64,000 nucleotides of DNA from Prevotella sp. 885 (GTDB lineage: Bacteria > Bacteroidota > Bacteroidia > Bacteroidales > Bacteroidaceae). Position numbers and translations under genes: made by a program. Each line of letters starts with the position of its first letter. The first letter of the stretch is position 1. Under the pieces are notes generated by a model. The model worked only from the letters and a program-made list of their open reading frames with translations. It ran no database searches and was not told the DNA's origin. Shown here piece by piece: positions 52,669 through 60,944 of the stretch. The stretch is from the NCBI RefSeq assembly GCF_002265625.1, contig NZ_NOVE01000009.1, positions 23,961 through 87,960 on the forward strand. The letters are read 5' to 3'.

Positions 52669-54690
52669 ATGAAAAAGCAAGCCATCGCAGTCGTCCTTAT
52701 GCTGTCTGCTTCTGCCATACACGCCCAGAACAACACCTGGCAAGCCCCGACAGGGACAAGCAGCCTATGGGAACAATTCCTTGACAATCTCAGCGACTAT
52801 GACGACATAGAAGCTGGTAACACGGAGGAGATGTACGAGCTGCTGCGTGAGCTGGAGACCAATCCCATAGACCTCAATAACGCCACGGACGACGACATCC
52901 AACGACTGGCTTTCCTCAGCAACACACAACGTGAGGAGCTTACCGAATACCTCGACCGCCACCGCCCTATCCGCTCCATAGGCGAACTGGCAATGATAAA
53001 GTCGCTCGATAATGTTACGCTGAGATTGCTGAACTGCTTTGTATATTTGGGCAACATAGACGAGAGCCGTAAGTTTCCGACTTGGAAGGAAATAACGAAG
53101 CATGGCAAGAACGAGCTGGTGGGCTACGTAAAGATACCATTCTATGAACGTAAGGGCGACCGCGAAGCGTATCTTGGATATAAATACAAGCATTGGATAC
53201 GCTATAAGTATAGTTACGGACAACTCCTGCAAGCCGGCATTACGGGGGCGCAGGATGCGGGCGAGCCTTTCTTCGGAAGTCATAACAAGATGGGCTACGA
53301 CCACTATGCTTTCTATGTCCTTGCAAGAAAACTCGGCAGAATCAGGACTCTTGCCTTAGGACAATACAAGGCAAGGTTCGGTCTTGGACTTGTCATGAAC
53401 GCCGGATTCGGTATGGGCAAGACCACTTCCCAGGTTCTCGCAACCCCACAAAACAGCATAACAGCCAACGCTTCACGTTCGGAAGCGGCATACCTACAAG
53501 GCGTGGCATCCACCATAGAGATATACAAAAACATCACCACTACGGCTTTTGCTTCATACCGCAAGATTGATGCCACGCTTAACGACGACTCTACCATCAA
53601 GACCATACTCAAAACCGGCTATCATCGTACCGAAACCGAGATAAAGAAACGTCACAACGCTTCGCAGACCACAGCAGGAATGAACGTCAATGTCAAGCAC
53701 AACGGAATAAGCGTAGGTGCAACGGCTGTATATACGGCTTTCAGCAAGGACTTGAAGCCAGACAAGTCGCAAGCATTCAGACTCTATTCTCCCAACGGCA
53801 ACAACTTCTGGAACGTCAGCATCGACTACGCATACATACATCCACGAATCTCCGTAAAGGGCGAGACGGCAACGGGCAACTCACATGCTCTTGCCACCAT
53901 CAACACCATCTCCCTCAAAGCCAGCCGGACGCTCACCCTGACAGCAATACAACGCTTCTACTCGTATAAGTATTATTCGCTCTTCAGCCGTTCGTTCAGC
54001 GACGGCGGTCATGTGCAGAACGAGTCGGGAATGTATCTTGGTGCCACATGGACACCTTTCTCACAGCTGAAAATCATGGCTTACTCCGACTACGCCTATC
54101 ATCCTATGCCAGTCTATCGCGCCTCAAAAGCGTCTCGTTCCATAGACAATCTCATTCAGACTACCTTGAGTTTTTCACCCGTAGACATAACTCTACGCTA
54201 TCGTCTCCGTCTGAAGCAGGAAAACGGTGCGGACGCTTCTTCCCCACTCATAGACAAGACAGAACATCGTGGAAGATTTCAGCTTAACTACAAGCAGAAA
54301 AGTTTCACTATGAGAACGCAGTATGACATGGCATACACCACGAAGACCAGTCAAAGCATTGGATGGATGGTGTCGCAGTCGGCAGGATATAAATATAAAG
54401 AAATACTGGAATGCAACGCCGGCGTGGGTTATTTCCGGACGCATGACTACGACAGCCGCATCTACACTTACGAACGAGGCATGCTCTACGACTTCTCCTT
54501 CCCCATGTTCTACGGAGAGGGCATGCGCTTCTTCCTCCACCTCAGCACAAAGCCAACAAAGAACTTACAGCTAATCTGCAAGGTGGGCACAACGAAATAT
54601 TTCGACCGTGACAAGATTTCAAGCGGCTATCAAGAGATAAACGATTCAAAGAAGACCGACATGGAAATACAGGCGAAATGGAAATTCTGA
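52669..54690 (+). CDS. Secreted helix-hairpin-helix protein with probable beta-barrel
   Basis: A 673-residue exported protein. A signal peptide covers residues 1-19 (cleavage near IHAQ). NPIDLNNATDDDIQRLAFL (about 62-80) and the stretch to LLNCF (about 121) are ComEA-like helix-hairpin-helix repeats that bind DNA. The rest (about 150-673) is rich in alternating hydrophobic and aromatic strands (LGYKYKHWIRYKYSYG, LALGQYKARFGLGLVMN) and ends KWKF, the terminal Phe typical of outer-membrane barrels. Proteins of this plan are widespread in Bacteroidetes, but their role is unclear. DNA uptake or binding at the surface is an inference. It is cotranscribed with tamB, which could assist its assembly. 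Confidence 0.75.
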   Translation: MKKQAIAVVLMLSASAIHAQNNTWQAPTGTSSLWEQFLDNLSDYDDIEAGNTEEMYELLRELETNPIDLNNATDDDIQRLAFLSNTQREELTEYLDRHRPIRSIGELAMIKSLDNVTLRLLNCFVYLGNIDESRKFPTWKEITKHGKNELVGYVKIPFYERKGDREAYLGYKYKHWIRYKYSYGQLLQAGITGAQDAGEPFFGSHNKMGYDHYAFYVLARKLGRIRTLALGQYKARFGLGLVMNAGFGMGKTTSQVLATPQNSITANASRSEAAYLQGVASTIEIYKNITTTAFASYRKIDATLNDDSTIKTILKTGYHRTETEIKKRHNASQTTAGMNVNVKHNGISVGATAVYTAFSKDLKPDKSQAFRLYSPNGNNFWNVSIDYAYIHPRISVKGETATGNSHALATINTISLKASRTLTLTAIQRFYSYKYYSLFSRSFSDGGHVQNESGMYLGATWTPFSQLKIMAYSDYAYHPMPVYRASKASRSIDNLIQTTLSFSPVDITLRYRLRLKQENGADASSPLIDKTEHRGRFQLNYKQKSFTMRTQYDMAYTTKTSQSIGWMVSQSAGYKYKEILECNAGVGYFRTHDYDSRIYTYERGMLYDFSFPMFYGEGMRFFLHLSTKPTKNLQLICKVGTTKYFDRDKISSGYQEINDSKKTDMEIQAKWKF

Positions 54691-54787
54691 AGAAGCACTC
54701 TATTTGTTTAGAAATAGAATTATTTAAGTTATGATTCGAACGAAGCAAGGCTTTTAAAGAAGTAAGATTGAGCTTTGGAAAGGGCAC

Positions 54788-54836
54788 AAAAAAAGTTGGA
54801 GAAGTTCTTGTATGCAAGAATATCCCCAACTTTTTG
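54788..54836. terminator. Bidirectional terminator between the HhH gene and thrS
   Basis: AAAAAGTTGG pairs with CCAACTTTTT around an inner TTCTTG/CAAGAA hairpin, with an A run on the left and a T run on the right. Confidence 0.85.
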
Positions 54837-54856
54837 TTTTATAAATCAGTCGTCGC

Positions 54857-56809
54857 TTACTTTGTAGCAACGTTAAGCTGTGCATTCACCTCGTCAAGGA
54901 TTCGCTTAACAAACTCCTCCTTGGTCATAGTGGCCTGCTCGCCACCACCCTGCTTACGCATAGCAACGAGACCCTCAGCAGCCTCCTTCTCGCCAACGAC
55001 AACCATATATGGGACACGGCTCAGCTCGTTGTCGCGAATCTTACGGCCTATCTTCTCGTTACGGTCGTCAACGATTGCTCTTACGCCAGCGTTGTCGAAG
55101 TAAGCCTGAAGCTCCTTGGCATAGTCGTTATACTTCTCTGAGATAGGCAGAATGGCCACCTGGTCAGGAGTAAGCCACAACGGGAAGTGACCAGCTGTGT
55201 GCTCGATGAGCACGGCTGTGAAGCGCTCCATTGAACCGAACGGTGCACGGTGGATCATCACCGGAGTCTTCTTGGTGTTGTCCTCATCTGTATACTCCAG
55301 CTTGAAACGCTGCGGGAGATTGTAGTCCACCTGAATGGTACCAAGCTGCCAACGGCGTCCGATGGCGTCCTTAACCATGAAGTCGAGCTTAGGACCGTAG
55401 AAGGCAGCCTCGCCAACCTCCTCACGAACCTCAAGCCCCTTCTCACGGCAAGCCTCACGAATGGCGTTCTCGCTCTCTGCCCAAATCTCCTCAGAACCAA
55501 TATACTTCTCGGTATCCTTCGGATCGTGGAGCGAAATCTGAGCCTCATAGTTGTCGAATCCGAAGATGCTGAACACCTTGAGGATGATGTCGATGATGTT
55601 CTCAAACTCCTGCCTTACCTGATCTGGTCGTACAAAGAGGTGAGCGTCGTCCTGTGTGAACGTGCGGACACGTGTCAGACCGTGAAGCTCACCACTCTTC
55701 TCATAGCGGAATACTGTACCGAACTCTGCTATACGAAGAGGAAGGTCCTTGTAAGAACGCGGCTTGCGGGCGAAAATCTCGCAATGGTGAGGACAGTTCA
55801 TCGGCTTGAGCATATACTCCTCGTCCTCCTCCGGTGTGTGGATGGGCTGGAAAGCGTCCTTGCCATAGTGAGCATAGTGGCCCGATGTGACGTAGAGGCT
55901 CTTGCCGCCGATACCCGGAGTGATAACCTCCTGATAGTTGTACGGCTTGAGGAGTTTGCGGAGAAGTTCCTGCAGACGCAGACGGAGGTCTGTGCCCTTA
56001 GGCAGCCAGATGGGAAGACCCTTACCCACACGATCAGAGAACATGAAGAGCTCCATCTCCTTACCGATCTTACGATGGTCGCGCTTCTTGGCCTCCTCGA
56101 GCATTACGAGATACTCATCGAGCATCTTCTTCTTCGGGAATGAGATGCCGTAGATACGGGTCATCTGCTCGCGCTTAGCATCGCCACGCCAGAAAGCACC
56201 AGCCACGCTTGTGATCTTCACAGCCTTGATAAGGCCTGTGTTGAGCAAGTGCGGGCCACGACAAAGGTCGGTGAAGTTGCCCTGGGTATATGTAGTGATG
56301 GTTCCATCCTCAAGGTCAAGGTCGATGTGCTCACACTTGTAAGTCTGACCATCAGCCTTAAACTCCTCAAGGGCGTCGGTCTTTGAAACCTCACGGCGAA
56401 CAACCGGCTCGTTCTTCTTGGCAAGCTCCATCATCTTTGCCTCAATCTTTCCGAAGTCGTTCTCGGAAATGACCTGTCCTTCTGCCGGCATTACGTCGTA
56501 GAAGAAGCCGTTCTCAACTGCAGGACCGAAGCCGAACTGAATGCCAGGATAGAGTTCCTGAAGCGCTTCTGCGAGCAGGTGGGCTGATGTGTGCCAGAAT
56601 GTGTGCTTGCCCTCCTCGTCCTCAAACTTGTAGAGAGCGATGGTAGAGTCCTCCTCGATGGGACGGTTCAGCTCTACTGTCTCACCATTTACACCGCAAG
56701 ATACAACGTTGCGAGCGAGAGCCGGTGAGATGCTCTCGGCGATTTGTAACCCCGTTACGCCCTTTTCGTACTCACGAACAGAGCCATCCGGAAATGTGAT
56801 TTTAACCAT
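54857..56809 (-). CDS. thrS: Threonyl-tRNA synthetase
   Basis: A 650-residue class II synthetase that charges tRNA-Thr and edits mischarged serine. An N-terminal TGS domain spans residues 1-61. The editing domain has HTSAHLL (His73, His77) and a later CRGPHL. The catalytic core carries [20 protein letters not shown] and then [14 protein letters not shown], and an anticodon-binding domain lies at about 540-650. It is divergent from rsmG. A TAnnTTTG box sits 31 bases upstream, and the leader is too short for a T-box. Confidence 0.95.
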   Translation of the reverse strand: MVKITFPDGSVREYEKGVTGLQIAESISPALARNVVSCGVNGETVELNRPIEEDSTIALYKFEDEEGKHTFWHTSAHLLAEALQELYPGIQFGFGPAVENGFFYDVMPAEGQVISENDFGKIEAKMMELAKKNEPVVRREVSKTDALEEFKADGQTYKCEHIDLDLEDGTITTYTQGNFTDLCRGPHLLNTGLIKAVKITSVAGAFWRGDAKREQMTRIYGISFPKKKMLDEYLVMLEEAKKRDHRKIGKEMELFMFSDRVGKGLPIWLPKGTDLRLRLQELLRKLLKPYNYQEVITPGIGGKSLYVTSGHYAHYGKDAFQPIHTPEEDEEYMLKPMNCPHHCEIFARKPRSYKDLPLRIAEFGTVFRYEKSGELHGLTRVRTFTQDDAHLFVRPDQVRQEFENIIDIILKVFSIFGFDNYEAQISLHDPKDTEKYIGSEEIWAESENAIREACREKGLEVREEVGEAAFYGPKLDFMVKDAIGRRWQLGTIQVDYNLPQRFKLEYTDEDNTKKTPVMIHRAPFGSMERFTAVLIEHTAGHFPLWLTPDQVAILPISEKYNDYAKELQAYFDNAGVRAIVDDRNEKIGRKIRDNELSRVPYMVVVGEKEAAEGLVAMRKQGGGEQATMTKEEFVKRILDEVNAQLNVATK

Positions 56810-56839
56810 AACAAATTAGTTTATTAATCGATATCTTTG

Positions 56840-56847
56840 CAAAGGTA
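56840..56847 (-). promoter_or_regulatory. -7 promoter box of thrS
   Basis: TACCTTTG on the minus strand matches TAnnTTTG, 30 bases before the start. Confidence 0.6.
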
Positions 56848-56881
56848 CAATAAATTATTAGTATAATTCGATGATTTTACG

Positions 56882-56889
56882 TAATTTTG
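56882..56889 (+). promoter_or_regulatory. -7 promoter box of rsmG
   Basis: TAATTTTG matches TAnnTTTG, 40 bases before the rsmG ATG. Confidence 0.6.
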
Positions 56890-56929
56890 CAAGCAAGAAT
56901 TAAAATACAATTTATCAAATAACAAATAA

Positions 56930-57553
56930 ATGGAACTGATTAAGAAATACTTCCCCAACATAACCGACAAGCAGGCGGAACAGTTCGGCAAGCTGAAGGA
57001 GCTTTACGACGACTGGAACAGTAAGATAAACGTGATTTCGAGAAAGGACATGGACAACTTCTACGAGCATCACGTGCTTCACTCGCTTGCCATCGCTCAC
57101 GAGATTAAGTTCAGGGACGGTTCGAAGATTCTCGATCTTGGTACAGGTGGCGGATTCCCTGGAATCCCCCTCGCCATAATGTTCCCGCAATGTCAGTTCA
57201 AGATGATTGACCGTACTGGAAAGAAGATTCTCGTGGTGAACGAGGTGGCTAAGGCGCTTGGATTGGAGAATGTGAAAGCGGAGCAGCTTTCAGGCGAAGA
57301 GGAAAAGGGGAAGTACGACTTCGTGGTGAGTCGCGCCGTAATGCCCCTCCCCGACCTTGTGAAGATAATAAAGAAGAACGTCGACCATAAGCGTCAGCAG
57401 AACTCGTTGCCTAACGGTCTTATTTGTCTGAAGGGTGGCGACCTCAACAACGAGACAAGACCATTTAAGAATATCGTCAGCATGACTGACATCCATGACA
57501 TGTTTGACGAGGAGTGGTTCAAGGAGAAATATCTGATATATCTGCCCTTATAA
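56930..57553 (+). CDS. rsmG: 16S rRNA m7G527 methyltransferase
   Basis: A 207-residue SAM-dependent enzyme that methylates N7 of G527 in 16S rRNA. The N-terminal YDDWNSKINVISRKD (about 26-41) and LDLGTGGGFPGIPLAIMFP (about 64-82) are family signatures, and SRAV near the centre closes the active site. Length matches E. coli RsmG (207). It heads a plus-strand run with an MBL hydrolase 25 bases later and ruvC beyond, divergent from thrS. Confidence 0.94.
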   Translation: MELIKKYFPNITDKQAEQFGKLKELYDDWNSKINVISRKDMDNFYEHHVLHSLAIAHEIKFRDGSKILDLGTGGGFPGIPLAIMFPQCQFKMIDRTGKKILVVNEVAKALGLENVKAEQLSGEEEKGKYDFVVSRAVMPLPDLVKIIKKNVDHKRQQNSLPNGLICLKGGDLNNETRPFKNIVSMTDIHDMFDEEWFKEKYLIYLPL

Positions 57554-57578
57554 ATCATTAATCAAGAAAAAAGAAAAA

Positions 57579-58220
57579 ATGCTTAATATAGAGACCTTCA
57601 CATGCAACATGTTGCAGGAGAACTGCTACGTGGTTAGCGACGACACCAAGGAATGCGTCATCATCGACTGCGGAGCTTATTATGAGGAAGAGAAGCTTGC
57701 CATCGAGAAGTATATAAAGGAGAACGGACTTACCCCAAAGCACCTTATAGCCACACACGGACACCTCGACCATAACTTCGGCGACGCATTCATTACCAGC
57801 ACGTTCGGTATTCCACTCGAAATAGATAGCTCGGATGAGGAATACGTTAAAGCCGCAGACAAGCAGGCTGCACTTTTCGGAATGACGCTGGATGAGCCTA
57901 TCGTGACTGACATCAAGACTTTCCACGCCGGCGAGCACATCCTTTTCGGCAATCATGACATCGAAGTTATAGAGACGCCGGGACACTCTATGGGTTCGGT
58001 GGTACTCTACATCAAGGACGAGAAGGTGGCTTTCACGGGCGACACGCTCTTCCGCGGCTCCATCGGACGTACAGACTTTGAGGGTGGCAGCATGCTTATG
58101 ATTATCCAGAGCCTAAGAATGTTCGTACAGTTCCCTGACGACATTACTCTCCTGCCGGGACACGGACAGAAGACAACGATGGGATATGAGTTGGCACACA
58201 ATCCGTATCTGGACAGATAA
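57579..58220 (+). CDS. MBL-fold metallohydrolase (glyoxalase II-like)
   Basis: A 213-residue zinc hydrolase. THGHLDH (59-65) is the HxHxDH metal motif. ETPGHSMGS (about 132-140), FTGDTLFRGSIG (about 150-161) and LPGHGQKTTM supply the remaining ligands. The compact build without the extra substrate-binding domain of GloB fits the YcbL-like group of MBL thioesterases. The substrate is unknown. It lies 25 bases after rsmG and 47 before ruvC. Confidence 0.85.
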   Translation: MLNIETFTCNMLQENCYVVSDDTKECVIIDCGAYYEEEKLAIEKYIKENGLTPKHLIATHGHLDHNFGDAFITSTFGIPLEIDSSDEEYVKAADKQAALFGMTLDEPIVTDIKTFHAGEHILFGNHDIEVIETPGHSMGSVVLYIKDEKVAFTGDTLFRGSIGRTDFEGGSMLMIIQSLRMFVQFPDDITLLPGHGQKTTMGYELAHNPYLDR

Positions 58221-58267
58221 GAAGCCAAAACTTTCAAAAAAGTTTAGAAGTTAGAGAAGTTAAAAAG

Positions 58268-58843
58268 TTGAGATTGAAAACAGAAAAGATAATCTTAGGT
58301 ATCGACCCTGGTACGAACGTCATGGGCTATGCAGTCTTGCGCGTCATAGGCAACAAGGCTGAGAAGGTTTGCATGGGCGTAATTGACATGCGCAAATGCT
58401 CAGATCCTTACCTGCGCCTGGGCAAGATTTATGCACAAGTGACGGAGGTCATTGACCAATATCTGCCGGACGAGATGGCAATCGAAGCGCCTTTCTTCGG
58501 TAAGAACGTACAGTCGATGCTGAAGCTTGGAAGGTCGCAGGGAGTGGCCATCGCAGCAGCCGTCAATCATAGCGTTCCCATCCACGAATATGCCCCTATG
58601 AAGATAAAGATGGCAATTACCGGCCAGGGACAGGCTTCTAAGGAGCAAGTGGCGGAAATGCTGAAAAGATTACTCCGACTGGACACGGAGGAAATGCCTA
58701 AGCTGATGGACGCAACGGACGCTATGGGCGTGGCTTACTGCCACTTCATGCAAGCCGGAAATCCAGTCACCACAACCCACTACCGGGGATGGAAGGACTT
58801 TGTGAACAAAAACAAGGACCGACTAAGCGAGAACGGACATTAA
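58268..58843 (+). CDS. ruvC: Holliday junction resolvase RuvC
   Basis: A 191-residue (or 189) endonuclease that cuts Holliday junctions with RuvAB. ILGIDPGTNVMGYAV holds the first catalytic Asp, IEAPFFGKNVQSMLKLG the Glu, and DATDAMGVAYCH the C-terminal Asp pair. No ATG or GTG opens the frame. TTG at 58268 and TTG at 58274 are both possible; the second gives MKTEKIILGIDPG, similar to relatives. The gene follows the MBL hydrolase and precedes a small secreted protein by 31 bases. Confidence 0.92.
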   Translation: MRLKTEKIILGIDPGTNVMGYAVLRVIGNKAEKVCMGVIDMRKCSDPYLRLGKIYAQVTEVIDQYLPDEMAIEAPFFGKNVQSMLKLGRSQGVAIAAAVNHSVPIHEYAPMKIKMAITGQGQASKEQVAEMLKRLLRLDTEEMPKLMDATDAMGVAYCHFMQAGNPVTTTHYRGWKDFVNKNKDRLSENGH

Positions 58844-58874
58844 ACAACAAAGAAATAACGAAACACACGGGATT

Positions 58875-59348
58875 ATGAAGAAAATCGTATTTATGATGGT
58901 GGCGATGCTAACATTCGCCATCAACTCGCAAGGACAAGAAATATTCAAGGAGGTGAAGCACATTCAGGAGAGCGCAGAAGCACTTGCAAACGACACGACA
59001 AAGAATCTCGAGTCGCGCAAGATTGCCTGCTTCAAGTATGATGCCATTTATTACCTCATCGACAAGGCAGCCGTGGAACCCACATTCACAGAATACGAAT
59101 TGGGCTTACAGACTGACGCCATGATAGAGTTTGTGAATTACTTCGTGGCCCGTCTCAAGGTTACGGACAAGGCTAAGGACAAGGATCTGCTGAAGGCTAA
59201 GTTTAAGGCTGCCACAATAAACAACTCATTGTTTAACGACATGGACAAGGAACTAGTTTACGGATACGTGGACAACGACAAGTTCATAACGCAGTTCTCG
59301 CTTGATACAGACTGGGTGAAGGCATTGGAGGAAGTGAAGAAAAAGTAA
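58875..59348 (+). CDS. Small secreted protein of unknown function
   Basis: A 157-residue exported protein. The signal peptide covers about residues 1-20 (cleavage near SQGQ). The mature part is helical and charged, with no recognised motif; FKEVKHIQESAEALANDTTK opens it. It lies 31 bases after ruvC, and a strong terminator follows, so it is probably the last gene of the rsmG-MBL-ruvC transcript. Its role is not inferable. Confidence 0.65.
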   Translation: MKKIVFMMVAMLTFAINSQGQEIFKEVKHIQESAEALANDTTKNLESRKIACFKYDAIYYLIDKAAVEPTFTEYELGLQTDAMIEFVNYFVARLKVTDKAKDKDLLKAKFKAATINNSLFNDMDKELVYGYVDNDKFITQFSLDTDWVKALEEVKKK

Positions 59349-59385
59349 TGCCCACAAGAGAAAACACTTAAACAACTGAATAAAC

Positions 59386-59427
59386 AAAGCGGACGATACA
59401 CTTTTTATAGTTGTATCGTCCGCTTTT
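59386..59427. terminator. Terminator between the small secreted protein and pdxT
   Basis: AAAGCGGACGATACA (59386-59400) pairs with TGTATCGTCCGCTTT (about 59412-59425), a perfect 15-base stem with T runs suitable for both directions. Confidence 0.9.
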
Positions 59428-59465
59428 TGTCTTTATTACATTATTCTGCCTTTCAAAGAGAAGCC

Positions 59466-60038
59466 TTACGCTCCCTTTATCATATTGAGGAAATACTGGT
59501 GCACACGAACATCGTCGTTGAGTTCTGGATGGAACGCCGTAACCAACTGATTGCCTTGTCTTGCGGCAACGATGTGTCCGCCGACCTCAGCAAGAATCTC
59601 AGCGTCACCTTCCACCTTATTAATATAAGGCGCTCTGATGAATGTCATCGGGATGTCCTCACCAACGCCGTTCATCTTGTCCTCCGTATAGAAGCTGCCA
59701 AGCTGACGACCATAAGCATTGCGACATACGTCGATGTCCATAGTGGAAATACGGTCGAAAGACTGTCCTTCCACCTTCTTTGCCAGAAGGATAAGTCCGG
59801 CACATGTGCCGAATACGGGAAGTCCGTTACGTATGTCGTTTCTGACGGACTCGAGCAAGCCCAAGTCCTTCAGAAGCTTCAGTTGCACAGTACTCTCGCC
59901 TCCAGGAATCACAAGACCGTCCTTGGGCTGATCCCAGTCAGACAACTGGCGAATCTCGAAGGTTTCGGCTCCAAGACGCTCCAACATCATCTCGTGCTCA
60001 ATGAAGGCACCTTGTAATGCTAATACTGCTATTCTCAT
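59466..60038 (-). CDS. pdxT: Pyridoxal 5'-phosphate synthase glutaminase subunit
   Basis: A 190-residue class I glutaminase that feeds ammonia to PdxS for de novo vitamin B6 synthesis. GLVIPGGEST (41-50) is the oxyanion region, FGTCAGLIL holds the nucleophile Cys79, and TAFHPELNDD the His-x-Glu pair (about His170, Glu172). It begins three bases after pdxS, so the two subunits are probably translated in step. It closes the minus-strand unit fabD, amylase, pdxS, pdxT. Confidence 0.96.
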   Translation of the reverse strand: MRIAVLALQGAFIEHEMMLERLGAETFEIRQLSDWDQPKDGLVIPGGESTVQLKLLKDLGLLESVRNDIRNGLPVFGTCAGLILLAKKVEGQSFDRISTMDIDVCRNAYGRQLGSFYTEDKMNGVGEDIPMTFIRAPYINKVEGDAEILAEVGGHIVAARQGNQLVTAFHPELNDDVRVHQYFLNMIKGA

Positions 60039-60041
60039 TTC

Positions 60042-60917
60042 TTACTTGCCTCTCTCGGCCATAAGAACCTCGATCTCGTGCTCGTTGATGCCGACCATAG
60101 CCTCGCCGAGATCCTCAGAAAGCTCAGCAAGCATCTTGGCATCGTTGAAGTTTGTAACGGCCTGAACGATAGCTCTTGCACGCTTCTCAGGATTGCCGCT
60201 CTTGAAGATACCAGAACCTACGAATACGCCCTCAGCACCAAGCTGCATCATAAGAGCAGCGTCAGCAGGTGTAGCAACACCACCGGCAGCGAAGTTTACG
60301 ACGGGAAGCTTGCCGTTCTCGTGTACGTACTTCACCAAGTCGTAGGGAACCTGAAGCTGCTTAGCTGCCTCGTAGAGCTCGTCCTCAGACATTGATGTGA
60401 GACGACGTATCTCGCTCTGCATCATACGCATGTGGCGAACAGCCTGTACAACGTCGCCAGTTCCCGGCTCGCCCTTTGTACGAATCATAGTGGCACCCTC
60501 AGCGATACGGCGCAAAGCCTCGCCAAGATTGCGTGCTCCACACACGAAGGGAACCTCGAACTTGTTCTTGTCGATATGGTAAACATCGTCAGCGGGAGAG
60601 AGAACCTCGCTCTCGTCGATGTAGTCGATTTCGATAGCCTGCAGAATCTGAGCCTCTGCGAAGTGGCCGATACGGCACTTAGCCATAACGGGGATTGAAA
60701 CTGCCTCCTGAATGCCCTTAATCATCTTAGGGTCGCTCATACGAGATACGCCACCAGCAGCACGGATGTCTGCGGGGATACGCTCGAGTGCCATAACTGC
60801 ACATGCACCAGCTGCTTCAGCGATGCGAGCCTGCTCAGGTGTAGTAACGTCCATAATTACACCGCCCTTGAGCATCTGTGCCAAGTTGCGGTTCAGTGTT
60901 TGTCTGTTTTCAGTCAT
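60042..60917 (-). CDS. pdxS: Pyridoxal 5'-phosphate synthase subunit PdxS
   Basis: A 291-residue TIM-barrel enzyme that makes PLP from ribose 5-phosphate, glyceraldehyde 3-phosphate and ammonia. [20 protein letters not shown] (about 18-37) with Asp23, and [11 protein letters not shown] with the Schiff-base Lys80, are signatures. [14 protein letters not shown] and [17 protein letters not shown] build the phosphate site. Length is the usual 290-294. The gene lies 27 bases after the amylase-AlaX gene. Confidence 0.96.
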   Translation of the reverse strand: MTENRQTLNRNLAQMLKGGVIMDVTTPEQARIAEAAGACAVMALERIPADIRAAGGVSRMSDPKMIKGIQEAVSIPVMAKCRIGHFAEAQILQAIEIDYIDESEVLSPADDVYHIDKNKFEVPFVCGARNLGEALRRIAEGATMIRTKGEPGTGDVVQAVRHMRMMQSEIRRLTSMSEDELYEAAKQLQVPYDLVKYVHENGKLPVVNFAAGGVATPADAALMMQLGAEGVFVGSGIFKSGNPEKRARAIVQAVTNFNDAKMLAELSEDLGEAMVGINEHEIEVLMAERGK

Positions 60918-60944
60918 AATGTTTGTTAATAAATATCGTTTATG

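Noticed and set aside
56810..56839. T-box or operator-like leader ahead of thrS
   Set aside because: Only 30 bases lie between promoter box and start codon.
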